Positions 24,540-34,522 of a stretch of DNA of 64,000 bases are shown piece by piece. The number at the start of each line of letters is the position of its first letter. Position 1 is the stretch's first letter. This DNA comes from Saururus chinensis (taxonomy: Eukaryota > Streptophyta > Magnoliopsida > Piperales > Saururaceae). The notes under the pieces were generated by a model that saw only the letters and a program-made list of their open reading frames with translations, made no database searches and had not been told where the DNA came from. Where the stretch lies: NCBI GenBank assembly GCA_035235625.1, contig CP141148.1, positions 18,167,057 through 18,231,056 on the forward strand, given 5' to 3'. Made by a program: the position numbers and the translations under genes.

Positions 24540-27500
24540 CATGTCCTCTCCGGTAAAGCTAAATCGGTACCCATGCAACAGGTACTACATATAAATGCAT
24601 ATGCAGACACTGCAATCATTGTTGTTAATTTATTGTGGGTGTCCGGTTATCTCTCTCACCGGGAGGCGCAAGGTAGCAATTGCTGCATATCCCAATTTCA
24701 ACAAAATTATTGGCAAAATATGTCTAAGAATCGCCAATTTCTTGTAGTACTGTCCTACCTCAACGCCAGAGTAATATGGGTCCATGATGTATATGACATC
24801 CTTCCTCAAGTCTAGAAGAATGAGAGTCCAATGGTTACCGTTTACATGAAGAGGGAAGTGGTGGACCTCATATTCCCAGAAGTCTTTTTCATTCACCTTC
24901 ATCAACTTCATCATATTGGTCGGAACTTGATCGTTTATAATTAAACCCTTTGCAAGTGCACAAGGTAATTGTACAAGGATAAGTATTTAAGGGTTGTCGA
25001 ACCTCAGGGACAGATGGATTATCACTAAATCTAAAGAGAAATTTGCTCATTAAAAAGTAAAATAAACTTAAACTTTAATTAAGTAAAGGAAAGAAATCAA
25101 CTAGTTTAAAAACAAGAGATTAATATGATGGAAATTACTTAGGAAATTGAATCCACTATAAAACCATAACAATTCCTTAACTTTTAATCTAAATCTAGTG
25201 TGAATATGAACAAGTATTCTCAGCTACAAGCTAGAATTACTTCAGAAAGAATCATTAATTAAATTCCATGGCATGAACTATCTTCTACAATAGCACAAAT
25301 CATCTACACTAAACTAGCTATAGGCATGACCCGTCTAATCTTAGTATAACTCATCCAAGTAATTAATTATCTGAACATTTAAACTATTGTATGACCATCT
25401 CATCTAAATCATAGAAATTAGAATTGATGCAAATATCAAAACCACATCAATCTATCATCTACAAGACAATAAATCAACCTAGATTTGAATAAACATGAAA
25501 AACTCTTCCATTAAAAATGAAATCCATATCATACAATTGTCATCATTCACAACTGAGATCTAAATTAAAAAGAAAAGAAACCAAAACTTATCTATAGCTT
25601 CATCAACTCCTAAGTAAAAGAAAAGTTTAGTCTTCCATTGTAGAAGAAAGCACTTGAATCTCCATTTAAAGCTTTGAGTTCTCTTCCATCTTCTTCTTCC
25701 TTTTTCTCTTTAGAAAATATACTGGAATCCCTCAATTTCAAGCCAAATATGTCTTTATATAGGCATAAGAGCCAGAGAAAGAAGTTCAATATAAAATGGA
25801 TTGAAAATTGGCTAAAACGAGGAAACTGCGCGTTATCCCATTTGAACGTCCTATATTCCTGTTTGAATGCCTATACTGCATTTTTGTCCAAATTCACATT
25901 ATCCCGTTTGATACTTCAAACGCCCCATTCGAACGGCTACACTGTTTCTGCAATCTGGACTTTTTTTTTGGACAGTCCAATTTCTGTTCATTAAGCTCTT
26001 CCTTTATGTCCATATTAATTTCTAACATGTTTATAACTCCAAAAAGTTGTCCAAATCACTTTAAAGCATGTCAAAAGTGTTTTGAATTATTCCAAACATT
26101 GTCCAAGTATTTTGATAAGTGTACTTTACCTACAAAACATAAAATATCATACTTTAGACATGTAGAAAGTAATTAAAATCCCAATTTGATTTAAATACAT
26201 GCCTAAACTACTAATAACTTCTAAAATTAATTAATAATCAAACTAAAATATTAATAACTATCTTAATCTAGATAAATCATAACTAACGCTAAATTAACCT
26301 AATCTATACTAGCAAATAAGGTAAAAAGGCATATAAAATAGATATATATTTCATACTTATCAGAACTTCTGGCCATGCGTCTGCAACGGCGGCTCTGGAG
26401 ACAGTTGCATCCTTTTCCTTCATCGATGTGTAAATGATGAGGAGGGTAGATGCATCCATCCTCATAAGCTCTTGTGGAATTAGAAACAGACGTCAGTCAA
26501 GTAGTTAGCAATTGTCAATTAAATATGATATTAAAAACAAATGAAGGCCAACCATAAAATGTACAAGATGGAAGGCTTGCTTATTAGTTGGGTTCCCAAG
26601 GGCCTTCTTCCGTAATGCCAGCACATACGCATCAATATGCTATATTAGATGCATCGAACATTGAATTAGTATAGTATATAATAGTGATGAAAATTTGAAT
26701 CACTATTATTGTGTACACTAAAATTCGCACATACATTATCCCAAAGCCACCTATGCTGCTGCATAATGGACTGTATAAACTCTGATGTCAGATGGATTCC
26801 ACTAATTGCAGGCCAGCTGTTCAATTATGATTGCTCCAAATGTCAACACATATTTATGGCAATGAAATATGAAATTAATTGATGAAGAAATGAAATGTGT
26901 ATGTAACCAAGTACTATGCTATAACTCACTCATATTTCCAACCCTTTCTCAGGCTCTTTCGAACGGTTTTTTCTTCTTCCAGTGTTAACTTATGTGGTTT
27001 AGGACATGCCAACTCCAGCAATGCTATCTCTGAGAGAGCAACGAGTCCACATATCTTGCTTTTGTGGACTTCTTGCCCTGCTGGATTTTGTCCCTTAGAT
27101 TGGTTGGTAGTACCTAAATGTCCCCCTTCTTCAATTTGATCCAGTAAATGGTTCTCCAATTCAATGTTAGCCTGCCCATCTTCTTCTCCCTCTCATTGAA
27201 CATCGTCGTCGTGTAAGGGCTTGCCAGCAGTCTCATCCTCTTCCACATCACTTGGTCCCCTCACCAACCTCCCCTTGTTTCTCCTTGGCACCGTATAAGG
27301 GGTCCTTACATATTTGCTGGCAGTCCTCTTCCTCCCATGGACATCAGAGGGCACAACCTCTTTGACTCTTGGGGCATCACTCCCAATGTCAACATCTGCC
27401 TCCCCAACCGCCACACCAGATGCACCATCAAATGGGAGAACTACATCTCCGACTATTTCCTTTGAAAAATTGCATGTGTGAGTAAAAGTGCACATCATAA

Positions 27501-29252
27501 TATAAAAATACTAGCATAATGTGCGGCAATAATGAAGTAAACGTATAGAGGTATTCAAATCCACGTCCTTCATATGAATAAAATTGTGAGGTAACTAACT
27601 TGCGGACAAGAAGATTCATTGATGGGGTTTTCATGGGCTCCATCGTCAGCAACATAATCATATCCAGCATCCTTCCCGTCCTGGTCAATATTGTAAACCA
27701 TACTATGATTATTGTCGAAATACAAGAATAATAAAACTTAACACTAGTAAGAAGTCATGATATTTAATATACTGTAGCTAACCTCAAATGGGTCTGATGA
27801 CCTCCCCTTCATGGACAACAAAGCTAAAACATCTTAGACAATTTGTCCACCTTGGCCTCCAACAGGTCAAATGCATCATGTTTTAGCTGAATGAGGTCAA
27901 TTGTGCCAGCTAGCTTGACTAATGTGTCCTTTATCCAGTCCAATTGGATATGCACATTTTGTCTGTCTGGAGCATGGGGTTGTCCACTTCCATTTTGCCG
28001 CACCTCATCAACAAAAGAAACAACTGTTTCATGACCTCGTTGAGTATCCTCCTCCATATCTACTTCTACTTGTTCCTCTAGTAGGGCACCACCGATGGGG
28101 AGCTCAGATTTATCAAAAATTATCCGGTCCCCCTTAAGAAAATTCTTCAGCCTTGCAGCTGATTGGACAATCTCCTCATCAGACTCAGCTTGGGTCAACT
28201 CCAAGCGCCTGTGCACCAACACCTAAAAGACAAAAATATGTTCATTATCAATCATCATAAATGTTGTTTGCAAATTATAAGTCATTCTAAGTCGACAAAT
28301 GACAATATATTACCTTCTCTCTGCCAAAAATTGCTTTGTCAATTGCATCATAACTGGGCTTCTTATAGTTAGCCCAATTCAGCAATCTAGGATAAACATC
28401 TTGTACTCTTCTCGCACATAAGTCCCCAAGCAGAGGAATCCTTTCCATTGCCCAAGCCTGCATATTCAAACCATGGACATAAATGTCATAATCGCATATG
28501 CAGCATAGTACATTAAAACCTCAATCAAAATACCCAAAAAAAATGTACCAACAGTGTCGGTACAAATCCATGCACAATGTAAATGGTTTTGGTAAGGGTC
28601 TTCCTTGCTTCCTCCAAGTCATGCAGGGTGTCCCAATATGCAATATTACCCCATGGATATGAATCGTATTCCTCCACATCATCAGCCAACAAAAAAAACC
28701 GCTAGTCCACCTTATGCTCCCACCCTCTGCCCACAATGAAAGAAGGCAACACTAGTATGCGGGCTAACTTCACTGCGTCTTCATCACTTTTACTTATGAT
28801 GATCTTCTGGTATATCTGCTCCTTCGTAATGTGAAGCTTCTCCTTGCCGAACACCCTACAAAGTAGGGAGTCCTTTCTCAAAACTTTTGGCACTGTTGGA
28901 AGGGATGGGAGCACATCAGCCATACGCAGATCGGTTACTTGGGCAAATTCCTTGGGTAACAACTTCATCGAATAGGCTTCCGTCACTTGAAACCTTACTC
29001 TCCTTGATGCATTTTTATGATGTGGTGCAAGGCTTGAAGTGGGAACATGAACTTCTCTATGTCCAGCTGCATGTATTTGCCGAAACATGATCTTTCATAT
29101 AGTGTTGCTTGTCTTCTATGCTTATTGAAATGCTCTTTGAGCCTCCGTATGTAAGCATATGTTGATTTGGGTTGAGGGTCACCCTCATGGGTTCTACCCT
29201 TATCACTTTCAATTGGCTTGAAGATCACTTCCGCATTACTTGGTAGCTTCAC
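24540..29252 (-). pseudogene. Ulp1/SENP-like C48 cysteine protease with DUF1985-like N-part, MULE passenger gene, decayed
   Basis: Ulp1-type proteases cleave SUMO from targets; many plant MULEs carry a diverged copy of unknown substrate. Read 5' to 3' on the minus strand: 29252-28995 RRLKEHFNKHRRQA, then after a frame change 29080-28560 with VRFQVTEAYS and SYPWGNIAYW (DUF1985-like); exon about 28460-28318 (AWAMERIPLLGD); 28222-27824, hydrophilic; about 27690-27600; about 27470-27193, basic; 27159-26926 (LTLEEEKTVRKSLRKG); about 26820-26735 (GIHLTSEFIQS); about 26640-26550; then the protease core, 26470-26370 and 24927-24600. Catalytic residues are recognisable: His in GNHWTLILLDL (24831-24833), Asp in YIMDP (24780-24782), Gln in HPQ (24633-24635), Cys in NNNDCSVC (24612-24614). 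Stops directly after the Gln and near 24588 break it, and a solo LTR splits the core. Confidence 0.8.
24928..26362 (-). mobile_element. Solo LTR (1.4 kb) inserted in the protease pseudogene
   Basis: The insert starts TGATCGTTTATAA and ends ACTTATCA, so it has TG...CA termini, and it is flanked by perfect 5-bp repeats GAACT (24923-24927 and 26363-26367). It contains LTR-like wording near its left end (gttgtcgaacctcagggaca, about 24995). There is no internal coding region, so it is most simply a solo LTR left by recombination of a full retrotransposon. Removing it rejoins the protease frame across the site (WPEV to PTNMM), which proves that it arrived after the protease gene. The strand is uncertain because no polyprotein remains. 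Confidence 0.8.
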
Positions 29253-29489
29253 CCCGTAATGTTTAACAGTTAACTTAAATGGTCATTACTTGGTATCTTC
29301 AAGCTGAGCATGGGTCATAATTTGGCATGTAACCCACACGCACAGCATACCTATCGGCAAATATTTAAGTGAACAACACCTATTTTGAATCACACAATCA
29401 AATTTTGTAGTATATCAAACACATGCACCAAACACACAATATCAGTTTGACAATATAACTTACATACATTATCCAAATAATCAAACACA

Positions 29490-30865
29490 CAATATCAGTT
29501 AGGCCCTATCAGTTAACATTGTTTTAAGCAAGTGTACTTGCTTAAAGGGTCTACCCTTGATTTTCATAATATCACATATCACAAAGGATGATAAAAAAAG
29601 GACACTATTTAGCAAACAATTTACATATGTAGCCTACAACCGACACAATGCACTTTGTACACCAATAAAAAATGCCTAAAGACTATCAGTCAACAGTTAG
29701 GCCCTATCAGTTAACATTATTTTAAGCAGGTGTACTTGCTTAAAGGGTCTACCCTTGATTTTCATAATATCACATATCACATAGGATGGTAAAAAAAGGC
29801 TACTATTGAGCAAACAATTTATAGATGTAGCCTACAGCTGTAGACAATGCAATTTTCATAGAAATAAAATATGACTAAAGACTATCAGTCAACAGTTAGG
29901 ACCTATTAGTTAAGCTTGTTTTAAGCATGTGTACTTGCGTAAATGGTCTACCCGTGATTTTTCTCATATCATACATCACAAAGAAGGGTAAAAAAAGGCC
30001 ACTATTGAGAAAACAATTTATAGATGTAGCCTACAGCCGTAGACAATGCAATTTGCATAGAAATAAAATATGCCTAAAGACTACCAGTCAACAGTTATGA
30101 CCTATCAGTTAAGCTTGTTTTAAGCATGTGTACTTGCTTAAATGGTCTACCCTTGATTTTTCTCATATCATATATCACAGAGAAGGGTAAAAAAGGGCCA
30201 TATTGAGCAAAAAATTTATAGGTGTAGCATAAAGCCGTAGACAATGCAATTTGCACAACAATAAAAGCTGCCTAAAAACTACCAGTCAACAATTAGGCCC
30301 TATCAATTAATATTATTTTAAGCATGTGTACTTGCTTAAAGGGTCTACCCTTGATTTTCATCATATCACATATCACAGAGAATGGTAAAAAAAGGTAACT
30401 GTTGAGCAAACAATTTTCATATGTAGCCTAGCAACTACATTTTGACCCTTCCTTAATTTTGTCACTTTGTTTTACATTCCATAAAAGTCATCTATGTAAG
30501 CTAAGCCCCAAACACACATTATACAATCGAGAACATGAAAGACCCACACTCGTATGAATCTACACAAATATAGACCTAACTATATCAAGTCTAAAGCCGG
30601 CACAATGTACTTTGCGTGTCAATAAAAGATGCCTAAAGTCCACCAATCAACAGTTAGGCCCTATCAGTTAACCTTGTTCTGAGCATGTATCCTTTGTTTA
30701 AATGGTCTACCCTTCACTAAGCACCAAACACACCATCTACATTTGACAAGATCAATCTACCCATGTATATACCAGACTATATAGAGTTTATTGACCACAT
30801 AATTTATTTTCAAGACTAAACTATAATGTACCAGTCAACAGTTAGGCCATATCAGTTAAATTTGT
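29490..30865 (-). repeat. MULE right subterminal tandem array (~195-bp units)
   Basis: Six to seven units begin ctaycagtcaacagttagg-ccctatcagttaa (near 29500, 29684, 29881, 30081, 30279, 30640 and 30832). The first five also share a hairpin with 11-bp arms (taagcaagtgtacttgctta), a gggtctacccttgattttc block and a tagacaatgca block. Unit six follows a ~200-bp unrelated insertion (30430-30620). The core motif is the exact reverse complement of the left-side motif at 17243-18144, so the two halves of the element present the same sites facing opposite ways. Confidence 0.9.
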
Positions 30866-31719
30866 TTGTGGCATACAATAATGTTTCTAATAGAGCACGG
30901 CTCCAACTTAACTAATCCGCTATATTTTTCTTCCTTATCCTACATACAATATTTTTTTGCATCAGAGATTTCCTTTTTCAAAATTTATCATGAGATCACA
31001 TACTTCAAATATTTAAATCAAATTTATCTTACGACATCACATACACTAATCATAGCAGTACATACGTCCAATTTACACACCTATTATGAATTTCATCACA
31101 CAATCTCAATAAATTTCAAACCAAACCATATAATACAGCTAAATAAGATATTCGCTTCTTCAATTAACCATACATAGTTGTAGGATCTCACCTTGCCATT
31201 TATGTCGTCTTCTATTGATCAACGAATGGGGAGATTGGTCAGACGGCCAAGTGAAGATGCAGAATGTAGATTAGGGCAAAACATTGAAATGCGGGATGCG
31301 GCCGGTTGGAAGAGAGGGACCACGGGAATGGAGCTTAGCAAAATGTCTTCGGAGGGGGGGAAAGGTGGCCACAATGTATTTCTCCAGTTGTCTAATGACT
31401 GCCGCAGTGAGATCGCCGGTGTGGATAGCGAAGGATAGAACAAAATGGGAACTTTCTCTGCAATACCGGAGGAGCAAAAAATGTGGGACTAGATGACCGA
31501 TAGCGGAGAAGAGGAAGGTGAAGGATGAGATATAAAAGGTTGGATGAGGGGCTGCTGGAAGGGAATGCGATTCTTGTAATAGTGGAGAGTGGTCGCAAGT
31601 GCCGGAGGGAAAACTGAAATCTGAATTTTGGGTTGCACCCGGTAAAGTAGGGTCTAGTCTATTCATTTCCATTACTTAAGGGTATTATCGGCAATTCAAG
31701 TGCGCATGTGGGTAAGTGG
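30866..31719. other. MULE right arm between the subterminal array and the terminal repeat
   Basis: AT-rich to about 31190, then a mixed, purine-rich plus strand (31220-31600) that yields Ser/Pro-rich artificial frames on the minus strand. By position this would include the promoter and leader of the minus-strand protease gene. No TATA box or splice-supported exon can be fixed. Confidence 0.4.
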
Positions 31720-31810
31720 AACATGCATAAGTCTAATTATGCAAAATTAGAGTACCTGGCCTATTTTTGTAATTTCGACATTTGTTAAGTTTATTTCTAA
31801 AAAAATTTCC
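31720..31810 (-). repeat. Right terminal inverted repeat of the MULE
   Basis: Reverse-complemented, it reads ggaaatttttttagaaat ... aacaaatgtcgaaatta ... actctaattttgcataatta, aligning with the left end at 15251-15340. The adjacent octamer tggtgtca (31811-31818) is the partner of the left target duplication. Confidence 0.85.
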
Positions 31811-31903
31811 TGGTGTCACCTGTGCGCGTCAAACCTAACCAACGCGGAGATCTACTCACTACAGTAGTCACAGAACCGAACCGCACAAAGTCCAGCTTCA
31901 ACC

Positions 31904-32043
31904 ATGCAGACTTTTACTCCATGGTGGCAAACGTGCCAGGAGGAGTACGGGGCGAGTGAGGCGGGGATGTGCAAGGAGTGCAACAAGCAGGCGAGCGAGA
32001 CAAAGGACGAGCTCAAGCCGCGGGAGATCAACGACCTCACCTA
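31904..32043 (+). pseudogene. Fragment of BTB/POZ protein gene (At4g08455-like N-terminus)
   Basis: The frame reads CQEEYGASEAGMCKECNKQ followed by ASETKDELKPREINDL. This strongly resembles the first exon of the plant BTB/POZ protein family typified by At4g08455: a Cys-x2-Cys-like segment, then a short charged helix (ASETEEELKREI.DL type). An extra residue interrupts the helix (KPREI), the normal start wording is altered, and the frame is lost after about 32043 without any BTB domain. It lies about 90 bases outside the MULE right end, so it may be the ancient target locus or a separately captured fragment. The identification rests on recognised wording only. Confidence 0.55.
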
Positions 32044-32409
32044 CTACTGGTTTCTCGAGGGGTGTATTTATTTTAGGAAAGATTTGTAAAACTACATAAA
32101 AAGAGAAGTGAGAAGATTTTAAGACGTGTTTTAAAACATCTAACGATATAGAACATTTATTTTTTAAAATTAGTCCTTTTAATATAGGACGGAGTGTCCG
32201 TGAGTACAAAGTATTTTAAGCCCAACCAATTGACATCCCGGTTTCCTTTCCAGACACACTGCTCATAAGAAATTACACATGGGCAGATTAAGCTTAGTTT
32301 ATTCTCTACATTTCATACATTTCGTAAAAAAAAAAAAAGGGAAAAATCCTAATCAGTGGCAAAAAACACTATTGCTCATAACTATTTACATGTTATGTAA
32401 GAAACAGCT
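32044..32409. other. Spacer with a possible Stowaway-type MITE end, then TPR-gene 3' UTR
   Basis: The segment 32165-32195 (ttttaatataggacggagtg) is the complement of a Stowaway-like terminus (cactccgtcctatattaaaa). No matching left end is convincing. The part nearer 32409 includes a long A-run (32327-32340) and is probably the 3' UTR of the minus-strand TPR gene. Confidence 0.4.
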
Positions 32410-33725
32410 TCAAGAGGCAGCAGCCAGTGGTGAAGAGTGACGATGAGGAGCTGCCTCATGAACCATATGTGATGCTTTCCCTTCCTGTCTTTCCCCAACT
32501 TCTTCTTCCTCCTCAGCATCCCACAGAAAATGAGCATATGATGCCATCACGTAACTGCAGAAGACAAGCAGCAGCCATTTTCAGTAAGTACCATTTGCGT
32601 CAGAGAAGTAACAAACAGTACACCCAATACAGTTCCTTGAAACAATTAAGGAATCAAATTAGTACGACTCATCAAGTTATATTTTGATTCTTAAATACCA
32701 TTAATTTGCCAAAATTTTGTATTATTTTTAATTTTTTAAATGTTTTGGAGAAGGTGTTGGTTTAATCAATGCATCAAACTCCAAATGCCATTTGCAGACT
32801 CCAGTTATCAGTCAAATTCCAGCTGCAGACTTACCAGTTATCAGGAGCAGCTTTGACAGCTTGTTCCAAGTAGCTGTCAGCTCGTTCAGCATCTCTGTGG
32901 GACTCCCATATCAGACTCCCGTACAGAGAGAGCACATCTCCATCATTTGGGCTGGCCAAGATGGACCTTGCCGCATACTCTTCTGCCTTCACAAGATCAC
33001 CACGAACCTGCCAAGAGGACAGCAAGAACACCATGAATTGATGTGAACTAATTAAACCAATTTGATAGCAATCAGAAGCTGCTTGATTGATGTCCAACGC
33101 TTACATCTTTAAGGAATTTGGCGTAATTTGTGAGCAAAAGTGGGTTGCTGGGATCGGCTTCGATCATCTTCCTGTAATAAAAGTCCATGCTGTCATGGCC
33201 ATTGTTAGAGAACTCGAACCCGCCGTCGCCGTCGTCGCTGAGGCCGTTCCCACCGCCGGCTCCCCCACAGATAGCGCCGCCCCCGCCGCCGAAGATACCA
33301 CCAGAGACAAGCACCTTCTCCTCGGCGTCGGCCGGGCATAGTCCAGCTGACCCACTGACCAGTTCATCGAGCCCTGAGCTGGAGAGCAGCCGGTCGAGCT
33401 TGGAGGAGGCCGAGTTGCTGGGGGACTTGTCCTCCTCCTCGTTGGACTCCTCCATCGGAAAAGGCACCGGAGGGACAGGATGGCGGCGCTTGGGGAATGT
33501 GGGCGGCAGAGTGAGGTCTCGGAGATCGGTCTCGGAGAGGGCCCGGGTGAGCTTGTGGAGAGAGGAGTCGGAGGAGGCAGGGGAGGGGCTGGCCGCTTTG
33601 ATGGAGACGGAGCGGGTTCGTGGGAGGGTGGGGGAGAAGGAGTGGTCGAACTCCGGGGAGGCATCTTTGGCCATGGTGGGGATCCATGAGTTGAGGATCG
33701 GGGAAGACGAGCTCCGGAGAAGCAT
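32410..33725 (-). CDS. TPR-repeat (tetratricopeptide-like) protein, three exons
   Basis: Exons on the minus strand: 33725-33105 (start MLLRSSSSPILNSW), 33007-32835, 32554-32410. They sum to 939 bases, 312 residues, with GT/AG introns that keep frame. The N-terminal ~170 residues are Ser/Pro-rich and probably disordered, with a Gly-rich stretch (GIFGGGGG) typical of this plant family. The C-terminal half has three TPR-like helical pairs: MDFYYRKMIEADPSNPLLL (about residues 180-205), GDLVKAEEYAARSILASP, and AERADSYLEQAVKAAPDN followed by CYVMASYAHFLWDAEEEE. TPRs bind partner proteins; the specific role is unknown. Exon 1 is markedly GC-rich relative to its surroundings. The start is the first ATG of the long frame; no ATG upstream in frame adds conserved sequence. 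The gene looks intact. Confidence 0.9.
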
Positions 33726-34169
33726 CTTCCCTCCAAACTGGTCTACACCCAGAAAGCAACTGAATCAAACATCAGAACTACTTTCTTCTAACAAAAACTA
33801 TGAGTATTTCAAAAATCTAAGTAGTTTTCAAGACCCAATTCATCATAAATATGAAATGTTTCCGAAAATCGATTGCAGATTTCAGGAACGACGAATGAGT
33901 ACTCATCATGTTTGTAACTTGAACACAAACACCATGAATACCAGAAAAGAAACCATTTTCAGAACTCTGATGGGAGGAATGAGAAACAGCAACGATTCAG
34001 GCAAAAACAATAATCTGATATCAGATTTCGCAGAATCTTTGATAAGCAGGAAATTTACCCAGAAAGGAATCGGCTTCTGGGTATTAGAATTCGCAGGGAA
34101 CTGGACTGGAGCAAAAATGATGAGCATAGACAACTCCTCTGCTAGAGCCAGGAGGGAGAATCAGAGGCA

Positions 34170-34275
34170 TTTTATAGCGTCCAGTTGAGAATCTGGACCG
34201 TTGATCTATGTTTAAATCGCACGTGTGGAGTAGACGCGTGCTGCTAAGTAGACTATCGTTGGCTCTGGTCACGTG
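34170..34275 (-). promoter_or_regulatory. Promoter of the TPR gene: TATA box and two G-box cores
   Basis: On the minus strand CTATAAAA (34170-34177) is a strong TATA box, about 450 bases before the start codon, so the leader (34140-33726) is long and may contain an intron. Two CACGTG G-box cores lie upstream at 34220-34225 and 34270-34275. G-boxes are bound by bZIP and bHLH factors in plants and often mark ABA, light or stress control. Function here is inferred only from motif and position. Confidence 0.6.
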
Positions 34276-34375
34276 ATCCCAGATTTTTGCCGCGGGATTG
34301 GACGGCGATATTTGCTGGTTTCTTTCTCGTTTCCTGGCCAGCTTGTTTGACGCAATGGGTTTTTGTATTTTTGTG

Positions 34376-34514
34376 AGAATAATGACTCCAGTTTGCAAAC
34401 GCTTTACCACATATTAAATTTAATATTTTTTATAATTTTTTTATTATAAATATTTTTTTATAATTAATGAACACGTGAAAACTATTTTTGTTTAAAATTA
34501 ACAATATATGGGCT
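34376..34514 (+). repeat. Left member of a duplicated ~140-bp flank around the hAT insertion
   Basis: This starts ataatgactc, includes gcaaacgctttaccacatatt, and ends acaatatatgggct. It is similar in order and wording to 39514-39663 on the far side of the 4.9-kb hAT element. The two copies are direct repeats with many AT differences. They are not the 8-bp target duplication but an older local duplication. Confidence 0.7.
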
Positions 34515-34522
34515 ATCACACG

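Larger units (their letters stand above)
15251..31810. mobile_element. 16.6-kb Mutator-like element with transposase and Ulp1-like protease (Kaonashi-type MULE), decayed
   Basis: Terminal inverted repeats of about 90 bases (15251-15340 and 31720-31810) bound the element. Flanking octamers CGGCGTCA (15243-15250) and TGGTGTCA (31811-31818) match at 6 of 8 positions; both differences are C-to-T changes at CpG sites, as expected for a decayed target duplication. Inside are a MuDR-type transposase pseudogene (plus, 20328-23724) and a Ulp1-family cysteine protease pseudogene with a DUF1985-like N-part (minus, about 24540-29252), arranged tail to tail. MULEs carrying ULP-like genes are an established plant lineage (Kaonashi/KI-MULEs). 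Internal features are opposed subterminal repeats, a long hairpin, fold-back elements and a solo LTR. The coding frames are broken, so this copy is not autonomous now. Confidence 0.85.

Noticed and set aside
29490-30865. Resemblance of the regular ~195-bp array to a CRISPR array
   Set aside because: The units are whole tandem repeats with no unique spacers, in a plant transposon. The array belongs to the MULE subterminal region.
31271-31672. 133-residue minus-strand frame in the MULE right arm
   Set aside because: No family resemblance; probably leader or promoter DNA of the protease gene with biased composition.
33187-34188. 333-residue frame on the plus strand
   Set aside because: Antisense to the GC-rich first exon and leader of the TPR gene. 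Its Pro/Ser-rich content is a composition artefact, and the minus strand has conserved TPR wording and consistent splice sites.
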